64,000 nucleotides of DNA from Microlunatus endophyticus (GCF_014646195.1 NZ_BMMZ01000016.1:1-64000); one strand, 5' to 3'; numbered from the stretch's first letter, positions 14,375-23,816 are shown. Notes: generated by a model not told the origin, from the letters alone. Program-made: numbers and translations.

Positions 14375-16801
14375 CTAGTGGCCCTTCTTGTGCTTGCCGC
14401 CGCCGCTCTTCTTGCTGTCGCCGCCGCCCTTCTTACTGTCGCTCTTCTTGTTGTCACTCTTCTGCTTCGGAGCGGGGCCGGCCGAGTAGATGGCGTAGAT
14501 GGTGCTGAATTTCGGTAGCTCGCCGCCGTACTGCGAGAAGCCCAGGAACGTTCCCTGCGCGGCGTTGTTGTAGGTCGAGGTCGGCACGACGCTGAAGCCG
14601 GCGTCCTCGAGCTTCTTCGTCGCCTTGTCGATGCTCAGCCCTTGCACGTCGGGGACGTCCACCTTGTGGCCATCGGTGGTGTCGCTGTTCTTGTAGGCGT
14701 GGAAATCCGTCGGGTCGACGCCGTCCAAGGCGGCAGTCATCGCAGGTTTCCAGATCCCGGAGCCGGCGTCACCGCCACCGGTGCCCTGGAGGACCTTCCC
14801 GGTGTCCAATTGGTAGTACTCCAGACCGCCGTCACGGACATGTCCGTGCTTGAAGGGCTTCTGGGTGACATCCTCGGCGATCGAGGCGACCCCGGCCAGG
14901 TCCGGGGTGTAGCCGGCGAACCAGAGCGCCTGGTTGTCGTTGGTGGTACCCGTCTTGCCGGCCTCCGGGCGCCCGTCGTCCAGTTTGGCGGGATAGCCGG
15001 TCGCGCCGGGCTTCATCACGTCCTGCAGGATGCTGTTGACGCCGTCGGCGACGTCCTTGGAGATCACCCGCTTGCAGTTGGCGCTCGGCGGATCGATCTT
15101 CTTGCCCTGGGCCGTGGTGATGGAGTCGATGATGATCGGGTCGCAGCGGATGCCCCGGGCTGCGAAGGTCGCGTACGCCTCCGCCAGGCTCAGCGGCGCG
15201 ATGTTGGCCACGCCGAGGGTCAGCGACGGAGCCGCAGCGTAGTTGGACTTCTCGATCGGCTGACCCGAAGCAAGCTTCACGCCGAGCCGGGAAGCCATTT
15301 TGACCACCGGGCACAGACCGATGGTGTGCTCCAGTTGCAGGAAGTAGGTATTCACTGAGTACTGCGCTGCCTTGCGCATGTCCATCGTGCCGTTGACACC
15401 AGTCGAGTTCTTCGGAACGTACGGATCGCTGGACGGGATCGTGAAGTTGCCGTCACACGTCTTCCACGTGGTTCCGGTGAAGCTCATTGGCGACTTGGCG
15501 TCGTAGGTCTTGGACGGAGACACGCCTTCTTCCAGGGCGGCGGCGATGGTGATCGCCTTGAAGGTCGACCCGGACTGGAAGCCGCCGCTACTGCCGCCCA
15601 GATCCGGCGGGGCCGGATAGTCGTAGTAGGTGTGGCCATGCTTGACGCTGGCGCCCATCACCGGGCGGCTCTGCGCCATACCGATGATCAGACCGGTCCC
15701 CGGCTGGATCATCGACATCGTCGCGATCACCGGATCTTTGGGGCCCACGTAGTCACTGACCGCCTTCTGTGCGGCGTCCTGGGTCTTCGGGTCGATCGCG
15801 GTCTTGATCGTCAGACCGCCTCGCTTGATCGTGTTGATTCGATCCTGCTGGGTCTTGCCGAGCGCCGGCAGCTTCAGCAGGCTGTCGTACACATAGGTGC
15901 ACAGAAACGGGTAACGGCTGCTGATGCAGCCATTGGGCGAGGACTTGACCTTCGAAGAGTCGAATTTGACCTTCTTGGCCTTGGCCGCGTCCTGGGCGGT
16001 GATCACATTCAGCTCGGCCATCCGGTCCAGGACGACATTGCGACGCGCGATCGCGGCCTGCTCGTGGTAGACCGGGTTGTCGGAGTCGGGGCTCTGCACC
16101 AGGCCGGCCAGCATGGCGGCTTCGGGCAGCGTCAGCTTCTTGGCCGAGGTGTCGAAGTAGTGCCGGGCCGCCGCCTCGACGCCGTACGCCCCGTCGCCGT
16201 AGTAGGCGATGTTGAGATAGCGCTCCAGGATCTGGTCCTTGCTCAGCTTCTTCTCCAGGCCGATCGCGTACTTCAGCTCCTGGACCTTGCGGGACAGGGT
16301 CTCGTCCTGGGCGGCTTTGACACCGTTCTCGTCACCGGCGAGCTGGGCCTCCTGGACCCGGACCATCTTCACGTACTGCTGGGTGATGCTCGATCCGCCC
16401 TGGGTGGCACCGCCGGCGGCGTTGTTGACCAGCGCCCGCAGCGTGCCCTGGACGTCCAGTGCACCGTGCTGGTAGAAGCGGTGGTCCTCGATCGCCAGCT
16501 GGGCGTCACGCATGATCGGCGCGATGTCGCTCAAGGACTTGTAGACGCGGTCCTGGTCGTAGAAGTAGGCCAGTGTCTCGCCATCGGCCATGGTGACCTT
16601 GGTCTTCATCGCCTGCGGCGGGGCGGTGAAGTCCTGAGGCAGGTCGTCGACGGTCTTGACCGCCGCCCGCCCGCCGACCCCCGCCATCGCCGCCACCGGA
16701 ACCGCCAGCCCCGCGACCAGGAGTCCGGCGACCATGCTGACCACCAGGAACATGACGGCCGAGTAGGCCACGCTTCCCGCACGCTTGGGGCTGAAGGGCA
16801 T
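14375..16801 (-). CDS. ponA: Class A penicillin-binding protein with PASTA domain (PonA2 type)
   Basis: 808 residues. After a short cytoplasmic start comes one membrane segment (residues ~13-40). The GT51 glycosyltransferase follows, with catalytic Glu105 in LAIEDHRFYQHGALD and GGSSITQQYVK. The transpeptidase has Ser412 in STFK, an SVN triad (YSVNTYF) and KTGTT near residue 615. A PASTA domain follows (VDVPDVQGLSIDKATKKL). The tail is lysine/glycine/serine rich (KKGGGDSKKSGGGKHKKGH), probably binding wall polymers. It polymerises and cross-links peptidoglycan. The whiB gene is divergent upstream, the same pairing as ponA2/whiB4 in mycobacteria. Confidence 0.95.
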   Translation of the reverse strand: MPFSPKRAGSVAYSAVMFLVVSMVAGLLVAGLAVPVAAMAGVGGRAAVKTVDDLPQDFTAPPQAMKTKVTMADGETLAYFYDQDRVYKSLSDIAPIMRDAQLAIEDHRFYQHGALDVQGTLRALVNNAAGGATQGGSSITQQYVKMVRVQEAQLAGDENGVKAAQDETLSRKVQELKYAIGLEKKLSKDQILERYLNIAYYGDGAYGVEAAARHYFDTSAKKLTLPEAAMLAGLVQSPDSDNPVYHEQAAIARRNVVLDRMAELNVITAQDAAKAKKVKFDSSKVKSSPNGCISSRYPFLCTYVYDSLLKLPALGKTQQDRINTIKRGGLTIKTAIDPKTQDAAQKAVSDYVGPKDPVIATMSMIQPGTGLIIGMAQSRPVMGASVKHGHTYYDYPAPPDLGGSSGGFQSGSTFKAITIAAALEEGVSPSKTYDAKSPMSFTGTTWKTCDGNFTIPSSDPYVPKNSTGVNGTMDMRKAAQYSVNTYFLQLEHTIGLCPVVKMASRLGVKLASGQPIEKSNYAAAPSLTLGVANIAPLSLAEAYATFAARGIRCDPIIIDSITTAQGKKIDPPSANCKRVISKDVADGVNSILQDVMKPGATGYPAKLDDGRPEAGKTGTTNDNQALWFAGYTPDLAGVASIAEDVTQKPFKHGHVRDGGLEYYQLDTGKVLQGTGGGDAGSGIWKPAMTAALDGVDPTDFHAYKNSDTTDGHKVDVPDVQGLSIDKATKKLEDAGFSVVPTSTYNNAAQGTFLGFSQYGGELPKFSTIYAIYSAGPAPKQKSDNKKSDSKKGGGDSKKSGGGKHKKGH

Positions 16802-17006
16802 GCTTTACAGGCTACGGGACGTTCAAGTCCGGACCGAAACTCACGTGCCGGGGAATGGTGCGAAAAAAATCGCGGTCTTTGGTCCCTAGCATTACGGAAA
16901 GTTGCTTCGTACGATTCCATCACCCGGTCCGCTGGGGAAATGTTCGTCAGGCCGTCGGGGCCTGCCGGGCACGGGCCGGAGGGTTGCTGTATTGGGGGAT
17001 ACGCGC

Positions 17007-17282
17007 ATGACTGCGTTGCATCAAGAGGATTGGGCCCTGCAGGCGAAGTGCCGCGGCATGGAGGACGCCCTGTTTGTCGAAGCGTCCGAACAGAAGCGAG
17101 CACGAACGGTCTGCTCGGGTTGTCCGGTTCGTCTCCAGTGCCTCGCCGAGGCTCTGGACAACCGGATCGAATGGGGTGTCTGGGGCGGCATGACCGAGCG
17201 CGAGCGCCGGTTGCTGCTGCGTCAGCACAGCGGCGTCACGAGCTGGCGCTCAGTGCTGGTCGACCAGCGCGGAGCCAAGTAG
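17007..17282 (+). CDS. whiB4: WhiB-family regulator, WhiB4-like by gene order
   Basis: 91 residues from ATG 17007. Cysteines 15, 36, 39 and 45 provide the [4Fe-4S] ligands and GVWGG is at 57-61, followed by a basic helix (TERERRLLLRQHSG). The neighbours (divergent ponA, convergent ArsA-like pair) are those of M. tuberculosis whiB4, a redox-responsive regulator. Its 3' end overlaps the convergent ATPase gene by 33 bp. Confidence 0.88.
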   Translation: MTALHQEDWALQAKCRGMEDALFVEASEQKRARTVCSGCPVRLQCLAEALDNRIEWGVWGGMTERERRLLLRQHSGVTSWRSVLVDQRGAK

Positions 17283-18392
17283 TCGCAGCGCCTCGAGATC
17301 GGTGACATCGCCGGGCTGGTCCGGCACGCTCCAGGTCGCGACGTCGGGTCGCGAGCCGGAGAACCGGGCCAGCAGGCGTCGTTCCCTCTCGATCAGGCGC
17401 ATCCGGTCGGCATGCCGCTGGAGGGCGGCTATCTCGACCCGATGCCCTGACTGGCGTTTGCCGCGGGATGCGGTCTGCAGGTCCTCGGCGAGCGCCAACG
17501 CGCGCTCGGCGGAGATCTCCAGTTCGCTGCCGTGGGTCCGGTTGACGACCAGACCCGAGAGCGGCAGCCCGGATTCGGTCAGCCGGTCGACGAAGAAACT
17601 CGCCTCCCGGAGGGCGTCAGGCTCCGGCGTGGCCACCACGACGAAGGTGGTGCGCTGCGAACCGAGCAGGGCCAGCGTGTCCTGCGCGCGTGCCCGGAAG
17701 CCGCCGAACAGGGTCTCGAACGCCGCCGCGAAGGTCTTGACGTCGGTGATCACCTGGGCGCCGAGGACCTTCTCCATGGCTGAGTAGACGAGGGTGAAAC
17801 CGACTCCCATCAGCCGGAACGGACCCTTCGCCGGGCTGAGCAGCAGTCGCAGGAACTTGCCGTCCAGCAGCCGCGCCAGGTGTTCCGGTGCGTCCAGGAA
17901 GTCCAGTGCGGAGCGCGACGGCGGCGTGTCGACGACGATCAGGTCCCACCGCCCGTCCTCGTCGGCCTGCGCGGACAGCTGCCCGAGCTTTTCCATGGCC
18001 ATGTATTCCTGCGTGCCCGAGAAGGACGTCGACAGCGCCTGGTAGAAGGGATTGGCGAAGATCGCCTCGGCCTTGTCGGGCGTCGCGTGATCGGCGACCA
18101 CCTCGTCGAAGGTCCGTTTCATGTCGAGCATCATCGCGTCCAGGCTGCCGCCGGCGGCGGTGTCGATGCCGCTCACCGGGCGCGGCGTGTTGTCCAACTG
18201 CTCGACGCCCAGCGACTGAGCCAGCCGGCGGGCTGGATCGATGGTCAGCACGACCACCCGGCGACCCGACTCTGCCGCCCGTACGGCCAGTGCGGCGGAG
18301 GTCGTCGTCTTGCCGACGCCGCCGGAGCCGCAGCAGATGATGATCTTGATCGTGGGATCGGCGATCACCGCGGCGAGATCGAGTCCGGTCAT
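17250..18392 (-). CDS. ArsA-like (GET3/MinD family) ATPase, second of pair
   Basis: 380 residues. The deviant Walker A is GSGGVGKTTTSAALAV near residue 24, the switch region is LTIDPARRLAQSLG and Walker B is DLIVVDTPPSRSALDFLD. The fold is that of the anion-transporting ATPase ArsA, but no arsenite-binding cysteine triad is evident. It overlaps the upstream ATPase gene by four bases. In M. tuberculosis the orthologous pair Rv3679-Rv3680 forms a complex active on diverse substrates. This copy would be the partner ATPase of such a dimer. Confidence 0.9.
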   Translation of the reverse strand: MTGLDLAAVIADPTIKIIICCGSGGVGKTTTSAALAVRAAESGRRVVVLTIDPARRLAQSLGVEQLDNTPRPVSGIDTAAGGSLDAMMLDMKRTFDEVVADHATPDKAEAIFANPFYQALSTSFSGTQEYMAMEKLGQLSAQADEDGRWDLIVVDTPPSRSALDFLDAPEHLARLLDGKFLRLLLSPAKGPFRLMGVGFTLVYSAMEKVLGAQVITDVKTFAAAFETLFGGFRARAQDTLALLGSQRTTFVVVATPEPDALREASFFVDRLTESGLPLSGLVVNRTHGSELEISAERALALAEDLQTASRGKRQSGHRVEIAALQRHADRMRLIERERRLLARFSGSRPDVATWSVPDQPGDVTDLEALRLLGSALVDQH

Positions 18393-19411
18393 CCGCGGAT
18401 CTCCTCGGCCAGCTGGTCACGCAACCGGGCGCCGATGGCCAGGATACCGGCCTCGTCGATGCCCAGCGGATCAAGATCGACATCCAGGATCGGCAGTCGC
18501 AGCGACTCCAAGCGTTCCTTCCGCTGGTGCTCGTCGAGCAGCCGCTGCGCATCGGTCGCGAACTGGTCGGCCAGGATCTTGTTGTCGACCTCGGACAGTC
18601 CGGGCACCTTGAGCGGAAGCCGGCCCTTGACCGCCAGCCGGAGTTGATCAAGTCCGAGTGAGGTCGGCGTGATCATGTTGGCGATCACCCAGCCCAATTC
18701 GATCTTGGTCGGGACCAGGTCGGCGACGGCCTCGATGGTCTCGGTGATCGGCATGTCCTCCAGCAGCGTGACCAGATGGACGATCGAGTGCTCGGAGCGG
18801 AGCAGGGCGCCGATGGCGTCGGCCTGACCGCGGATCGGTCCGACCTTGGCCAGATCGGAGACCGCCTCGTGCACGTTGAGGAAGGTGGCGATCCGTCCGG
18901 TCGGCGGCGCGTCCAGCACGACGGCGTCGTACGCGTTCGGCATGTTCTTGATCATCCGGCGGGTGACCTCGTACACCTTGCCGATCAGCAGGACGTCCTG
19001 CAGCCCCGGCGCGATCGAGGTGGCGAAGTCGACGACTCCGAACCGGTCGAGCGCCTTGCCGGCCAGCCCGAGGTGGTAGTAGGTCTCCAGATACTCCATC
19101 AGCGCGTTCTCGGGATCCATCGACAGTCCGAAGACCTGCCCGCCGGCCGGCGTGCTGATCAATCTCCGCTCACCGGCGCCCTTCAGCGGCCTGCTCCCGA
19201 AGACCTGGCTGATGCCCTCCCGACCCTCCAGCTCGCAGAGCAGGACGCGGCGGCCCGCTGTGGCCAGCGCGGCCGCCAGCGAAGCCGCGACCGTGGTCTT
19301 GCCGGTTCCGCCCTTGCCCGTGACGATGTGCAGGGTGTGCCGCGGCCCGTCGGGTCGCGGTGGCTTGAGCCAGGCCGGGCGCCGGCCGCCCGCCGGATTC
19401 GATGTCGGCAT
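18389..19411 (-). CDS. ArsA-like ATPase, first of pair
   Basis: 340 residues from ATG 19411 (a TTG two codons earlier is unlikely). Walker A is IVTGKGGTGKTTVAASLA near residue 33 and DAVVLDAPPTGRIATFLNV follows. It is co-transcribed with the second ATPase, and the two subunits probably assemble together. The downstream order (WhiB4-like, PonA) matches the mycobacterial locus. A membrane-associated targeting or detoxification role is inferred from the family only. Confidence 0.9.
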   Translation of the reverse strand: MPTSNPAGGRRPAWLKPPRPDGPRHTLHIVTGKGGTGKTTVAASLAAALATAGRRVLLCELEGREGISQVFGSRPLKGAGERRLISTPAGGQVFGLSMDPENALMEYLETYYHLGLAGKALDRFGVVDFATSIAPGLQDVLLIGKVYEVTRRMIKNMPNAYDAVVLDAPPTGRIATFLNVHEAVSDLAKVGPIRGQADAIGALLRSEHSIVHLVTLLEDMPITETIEAVADLVPTKIELGWVIANMITPTSLGLDQLRLAVKGRLPLKVPGLSEVDNKILADQFATDAQRLLDEHQRKERLESLRLPILDVDLDPLGIDEAGILAIGARLRDQLAEEIRG

Positions 19412-19424
19412 GATCAACGGTGTC

Positions 19425-20102
19425 TCAGACGTCGGTGATCCGGATGCCGGCGTGGCTCTTGTAGCGGCGATTGACCGCGATGATGTTGGCCGTCAGCGCC
19501 TCCACCTGACCGGCGTTGCGCAACCGGCCGCCGTAGATGCCCCGCGCGCCCGGGATGGCCGCAGCAAGATCGCAGACCTGTTCGACAGCTGCCCGGTCCT
19601 CGCCCAGCACCAGCACGTCGAGCTCGATCCGGGTCACCTCGGGATCGTCCAGCAGTGCCGAGCTGACGTGGTGGAACGCGCCGATCACTGTCGAGTCCGG
19701 CAGGATCCGGGCAGCCTCCTGCGCGCACGAGCCGTCCGGTACGGCGATCGCATACGGTCCCTGCTTGTCGAAGCCGAGCCGGTTGACACAGTCCACCACG
19801 ATCTTGCCGGCCAGCTTGGGCGCCAGCTCGGCGAGCAGTTCGGCGTGGCCGTCGTAGGGGACCGCGACGATCACCAGATCCGCACCGGCGGCGTCGGTGT
19901 TGGCCGCACCGCTGATCTGGCCCGCAGCGGCCAGCTCGGCAGCGGTCGACTCGGCCCGGTCGGCCGACCGCGATCCGATCACCACCTGATAGCCGGCGGC
20001 GGCGAACCGGCGAGCCAGGCCTCGCCCCTGCGGGCCCGTTCCGCCGAGAATGCCGATCGAGCGGGGCCGTTCGCCGGCGCCGGTGGGGGAGGCCTCAGTC
20101 AT
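19425..20102 (-). CDS. npdG: NADPH-dependent F420 reductase (Fno/NpdG family)
   Basis: 225 residues. The N-terminal Rossmann motif is SIGILGGTGPQGRGLARRFA, followed by VVIGSRSADRAE (phosphate-binding Ser/Arg of NADP) and ADLVIVAVPYDGHAELL. The C-terminal half (AFHHVSSALL, LVLGEDRAA, RNAGQVEALTANIIAVNRRY) matches F420-dependent NADP reductases, which pass hydride between reduced F420 and NADP. Its presence implies that the host makes coenzyme F420. The gap to the ATPase gene is 13 bp, so they may share a transcript. Confidence 0.88.
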   Translation of the reverse strand: MTEASPTGAGERPRSIGILGGTGPQGRGLARRFAAAGYQVVIGSRSADRAESTAAELAAAGQISGAANTDAAGADLVIVAVPYDGHAELLAELAPKLAGKIVVDCVNRLGFDKQGPYAIAVPDGSCAQEAARILPDSTVIGAFHHVSSALLDDPEVTRIELDVLVLGEDRAAVEQVCDLAAAIPGARGIYGGRLRNAGQVEALTANIIAVNRRYKSHAGIRITDV

Positions 20103-20171
20103 ATTTCCGATGGTAGTGCGGCGCCCCAGCCGACGATCCGCCCGCAGCCCGGCGGCGGGACCAGGTGCTGA

Positions 20172-21866
20172 TCACTGATGGGAGCCGGTGGCCTCCTGCG
20201 TGACTGCGTGCGCCGCGCTGGCCGCCAAGGCCGCGGCATGCACCAGGCCGCCCGCGCCGACCGGGGCCGAGTAGCGTCGGCCGCGGCTCGGCTGGGGTTG
20301 ACCGGCCGTTGTCGACGTCTCGGTGACCGTCGTGACTTCGAAGCCACCGGCGGCCGGTGCGTCCTGCGCGCCCGAAGCCGGCTTCGGGTCTGCGCCGCCG
20401 CCTGCTCCGGCGGAGGTCGTCGCCGCGGCCTCCGACGTGTCCTGCTGTCCGCCGGACCCGCTGGACCCGCCGAACCCGCTGGACGCGCCGGAACCGACAG
20501 ACCCGCCTGAGTCGCTCGCAGCACCGGCGCCGCCGCCCGCGCCGGCTGTCTGCGGGGCGCCGGCTGTCTGCGGGGCGCCGGCTGCCTGCCTTGCACCGGA
20601 CTGGTTGGCCGAACCGGTCGCCGACTTGACGGTGGTGGTCGTCGTGGTCGTCGCGCCCCGTGCCGCAGCCTGCTGGGCGCCACCCGCCGCGGCCCGCGCG
20701 CCCGTCGGCAGCCGGGCGGCGACCGCGCCCAACGCGGCAGCGCCCGCGCCGTGCCCACCCGAGGCCGCACTGGTCATCGGGGCGACGAAACGCAGCAGAG
20801 CAGGCAACGTCATCACCGACAGGATCAGCAGCATCGCACCGGTCAGCGCGTTGATGAGTTTGTCGTTACTACTCGCGCCGGTGATGATCAACCGGTAGGC
20901 GGCGGCATAGACCAGCGAGGCGACCGGTTTGTAGAGCAGGAACGCCACCAGCCAGGCGATGCATCGCTTGAACCAGGACGCCCCCATCTCGGTGTTGGTG
21001 GCCGAGGCCGCGATCGGCAGCACGCCGGCCAGCAGCACCAGCATCCCCGACCGTGCGACGACCAGCACGATCTGGATCAGCAGGGTGAGCAGCTCGGCGA
21101 GCGCGATGATGATCATCATCAGGATGCCGTTGCCGGCGCCGGTGTCCTCGGAAAGGTCGAGGACCTTCTTCAGGCTTGCCACGAAGCAGCCTGGGCTGCC
21201 GTCATTGCAGGCCATCGCGTTGCTGATGATCCAGGTCGAGAAGGAATCGCCGGCTTGGAGCAGCAGGGTGATGAAGGTGACCGCGCCGGCAGAGACGATG
21301 ATCAGTGTGAGCAGGCTCTTGAGCAAGTCCTTCCCGGGCTGGGCCCGCTGCTCCCAGATCATCCGGATCGCCCCGATGATCACCGAGGCGATCGTGGCAG
21401 CGACCATGTACCACCACAGCGATTCCTGGACGAATGCTGTGGCTCCACCGACGCCGTGGGGACCGCGGGGCAGGGCGGCCGAGACGACGGCGGTGCCGCC
21501 GGACAGCAGCAGCACTCCGCCGAGCACCGCACCGAGCCGCCCTATCGCGGCCAGACCGTCACCCGATCGGATCCGGACCGCGACCAGCCCGCCGAGCGCA
21601 AGCAGCGACATGATCGCCAACGCCAGCCCGATCCAGGTCAGGAAGCCCAGAACCGTCTCGACGTTGCCAGCATGCGGAGCCGCACCCGACACCGAGGGCG
21701 CCTTCCCGCCGGTCAGGTCCGGCGTCGGGGCCTTGAGCCACACGGTTCCCAGCGACGTCAGCCCCTGGGTGCAGGACTCGATGATCGACTTGTCGACGTC
21801 CTTCAGCAGCTGCTGGATCGGATTGTCGCCCACGACATAGCATTTCCACTCGAAGAGCCCGCACAT
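20172..21866 (-). CDS. Polytopic membrane protein resembling a VirB6/TrbL channel component
   Basis: 564 residues. A short N-terminal region with cysteines is followed by about seven to eight hydrophobic segments between residues ~75 and 370 (TVLGFLTWIGLALAIMSLLA, SLLTLIIVSAGAVTFITLLL, IIIALAELLTLLIQIVLVVA and others). A ~190-residue Ala/Gly/Gln/Thr-rich tail includes a short APQTAG repeat. The topology and tail resemble TrbL/VirB6-type type IV secretion proteins. The start codon overlaps the stop of the preceding gene (TGATG). The cluster lacks ATPase genes in this window, so its role is unclear. Confidence 0.7.
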   Translation of the reverse strand: MCGLFEWKCYVVGDNPIQQLLKDVDKSIIESCTQGLTSLGTVWLKAPTPDLTGGKAPSVSGAAPHAGNVETVLGFLTWIGLALAIMSLLALGGLVAVRIRSGDGLAAIGRLGAVLGGVLLLSGGTAVVSAALPRGPHGVGGATAFVQESLWWYMVAATIASVIIGAIRMIWEQRAQPGKDLLKSLLTLIIVSAGAVTFITLLLQAGDSFSTWIISNAMACNDGSPGCFVASLKKVLDLSEDTGAGNGILMMIIIALAELLTLLIQIVLVVARSGMLVLLAGVLPIAASATNTEMGASWFKRCIAWLVAFLLYKPVASLVYAAAYRLIITGASSNDKLINALTGAMLLILSVMTLPALLRFVAPMTSAASGGHGAGAAALGAVAARLPTGARAAAGGAQQAAARGATTTTTTTVKSATGSANQSGARQAAGAPQTAGAPQTAGAGGGAGAASDSGGSVGSGASSGFGGSSGSGGQQDTSEAAATTSAGAGGGADPKPASGAQDAPAAGGFEVTTVTETSTTAGQPQPSRGRRYSAPVGAGGLVHAAALAASAAHAVTQEATGSHQ

Positions 21867-22720
21867 CAGGCCACTCCCCAGGCGGTGTAACCGGTGAGGT
21901 CGCCGATCCGGCTGGCATTCATCGGATCCGGCTCATCGGCACTGACCCGCCAGTCGCCGTCCTGCCAGATCAGGTGCAGGATCATCGACCCGAGCGCCGT
22001 CTGGTCGGGGAGAGTCACCCGCGCGGCGATGTCGACCCAGGCCTCATCGGCGGTGTAGCTCCGGATCCGGTAGCCGACGATCTCGGTCCGCCCGCTCGTC
22101 TCGTCATTCGGGTCGTCGTCCGGCGCGACAACCTGCGCCAGGATCTGCGAGCGGTACGGACCCTTCGCCAGGATGTAGGTGGCCCAGGCTTTCAGCTCGG
22201 CGTCGCCGGACTCGGAGACGGCGACGAAGCCGGCGGCCGTGAAGAGTGCGCCGCCGGGGGAGTCCTGGTAGCAGTACGGGTAGCCGGTCCGGTCCTTGCG
22301 CGCGGGCCCGTAGGTCGACGAGACCGGGTAGGCGGTCGAATTCTGATAGCGCCAGGTGACGCCCTGGGTGTCGATTTTCGTCAGGTCATCCGCTGCGCCG
22401 CCGGTCGGTGCGGCGAGCCCGCAAATGCTGGTCCGCGCACGCGCTCCCGTCGTCGCGGCAGTTGTTGGTGAGCTCGCGGGTGAGCTCGTCGGGGTCGCGG
22501 TCGTACCGAGCGCCGGCGATACGACAGCTGCCGGGTCCTGGGCCGGCGCCGGATGGTCGCCGCGGACGTTGGCGACGGCCAGATAGATCGCCAGAGCCAC
22601 GACCACGGCGATGACGCCGGCACTGAGCAGGAAGCCCGGATGCGTCCAGCGGTTCTGGGCAGCGGCGTCACCAGAAGACCGGGAAGATCGGGAGTCGGAA
22701 GGGACACGGGGCGGGATCAT
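21866..22720 (-). CDS. Single-pass membrane protein, possibly VirB8/TcpC-like
   Basis: 284 residues. A cytoplasmic N-terminus is followed by one membrane segment (residues ~28-50), a Pro/Thr/Ser-rich linker and a ~190-residue exported domain. That domain ends in HLIWQDGDWRVSADEP, a pattern typical of NTF2-like exported domains of conjugation proteins. It sits between a small two-pass protein and the TrbL-like protein with tight coupling, so the three form one unit. The functional assignment is inference from layout. Confidence 0.65.
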   Translation of the reverse strand: MIPPRVPSDSRSSRSSGDAAAQNRWTHPGFLLSAGVIAVVVALAIYLAVANVRGDHPAPAQDPAAVVSPALGTTATPTSSPASSPTTAATTGARARTSICGLAAPTGGAADDLTKIDTQGVTWRYQNSTAYPVSSTYGPARKDRTGYPYCYQDSPGGALFTAAGFVAVSESGDAELKAWATYILAKGPYRSQILAQVVAPDDDPNDETSGRTEIVGYRIRSYTADEAWVDIAARVTLPDQTALGSMILHLIWQDGDWRVSADEPDPMNASRIGDLTGYTAWGVA

Positions 22721-22729
22721 GTCGGCTCC

Positions 22730-23053
22730 TCACGCGAGCATGCTGACCAGGGACGAAGCGGCAGTGATGATCACGACGCCGACCAGGGCCATGCCGACGC
22801 GGTGCAGGTGTTCGCTGCCCTCGCCACGGCGGGACTGGAAGGCCATCACCGCGCCGGCCATCATCAGACCGATCACGCAGACGGCCAGCGACACCCACTT
22901 GGCCCAGCCCAGGAGCACCTCGAACCGATTCGCTCCCCAGGGCGCCTGGGCGGTGACCTTCGGCATCGCGGGTGCCATCGGCACCAGACCGGTGAACTCG
23001 TGCACCGCAGTGAGCGCGGCGCCGACCGTGCCGTCGAGGGCTGGTACGACCAT
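22730..23053 (-). CDS. Small two-pass membrane protein (VirB2/TrbC-like)
   Basis: 107 residues from the ATG at 23053, preceded by AGGAGGAGA. Two hydrophobic helices are at residues ~48-68 (WAKWVSLAVCVIGLMMAGAVM) and ~85-104 (VGMALVGVVIITAASSLVSM), separated by a polar loop. Size and topology resemble pilin-like VirB2/TrbC subunits. It is the first gene of the three-gene membrane cluster. Confidence 0.7.
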   Translation of the reverse strand: MVVPALDGTVGAALTAVHEFTGLVPMAPAMPKVTAQAPWGANRFEVLLGWAKWVSLAVCVIGLMMAGAVMAFQSRRGEGSEHLHRVGMALVGVVIITAASSLVSMLA

Positions 23054-23175
23054 CAGACATCTCCTCCTGCTCGGCCCGGGGGATGGGCCTGGCAGAACGC
23101 TATGAAGTTCCGGACGACTCGTGGGGTGGTTATCCACAGGCCGGGTGCCGGCGGGCCGTCAGTAGGGTGAGCGTC

Positions 23176-23352
23176 ATGACGAAATGGGAGTACGTGACCG
23201 TGCCGGTCCTGGTGCATGCCACCAAGCAGATCCTCGACAACTGGGGCGCCGACGGCTGGGAGCTCGTGCAGATCGTTCCGGGTGTCAACCCCGAGAATCT
23301 GGTCGCCTACCTGAAGCGGCCGATCGAGAACGGATCCGGAGCCCAGGGATGA
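23176..23352 (+). CDS. Short DUF4177-like protein
   Basis: 58 residues (MTKWEYVTVPVLVHATKQIL, then DNWGADGWELVQIVPG). It is a compact alpha/beta sequence with the DGWELV signature of DUF4177-type proteins. It overlaps the next gene by four bases (ATGA), as the equivalent small gene does beside the RidA gene in mycobacteria. The function is unknown. Confidence 0.85.
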   Translation: MTKWEYVTVPVLVHATKQILDNWGADGWELVQIVPGVNPENLVAYLKRPIENGSGAQG

Positions 23353-23816
23353 CGGCCGCCCGGCGACTCAGCGAGCTCGGGCTGACGCTGCCCTCCGTCG
23401 CGACACCCATCGGCTCCTACCAACCGGCCGTCGCGGTGGGCGACATGGTCTACACCTCGGGACAACTGCCGATGATCGAGGGCAAGCTGTCGGTGGTCGG
23501 CAAGCTCGGCGCCGACGTCACGGTCGAGGATGCGGCCGCCGCGGCCCGCACCGCTGCACTCAACGCCGTTGCTGCGGTCGCCGGGATCGCAGGTGGTATT
23601 GATGCCATCGCCAAGATCGTGAAGATCACCGTGTTCGTCTCCGGGACGCCCGACTTCGACGCCCAGCCGAAGGTCGCCAACGGGGCCAGCGATCTCCTCG
23701 GGGAGATCTTCGGTACTGACGGCGTGCACGCCCGCAGTGCTGTCGGGGTTTCCTCGCTGCCGTTGAATTCCCCGGTCGAGGTGGAGATCATCGCTCAGCT
23801 GTCCGGCCCGGCCTGA
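23349..23816 (+). CDS. RidA family protein (enamine/imine deaminase fold)
   Basis: 155 residues. GSYQPAVAVGDMVYTSGQLP and the late SSLPLNSPVEVEIIAQL match the YjgF/YER057c/UK114 family as found in Actinobacteria (Rv3678c type, with an insertion relative to E. coli RidA). I do not see the canonical catalytic Arg of the IPACR segment in its usual context (ARSAVGVSSLP instead). It may therefore not be a 2-aminoacrylate deaminase. Confidence 0.85.
   Translation: MTAARRLSELGLTLPSVATPIGSYQPAVAVGDMVYTSGQLPMIEGKLSVVGKLGADVTVEDAAAAARTAALNAVAAVAGIAGGIDAIAKIVKITVFVSGTPDFDAQPKVANGASDLLGEIFGTDGVHARSAVGVSSLPLNSPVEVEIIAQLSGPA

Noticed and set aside
15632..17305. 557-codon plus-strand frame opposite the PBP gene
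   Set aside because: It is antisense to a clear class A PBP, and its His/Asp/Arg-rich composition is typical of shadow frames.
18389..19411. Arsenical resistance operon
   Set aside because: The ATPases resemble ArsA, but there is no ArsB, ArsR or ArsD, and the gene order is that of the conserved Rv3679-Rv3680 locus.
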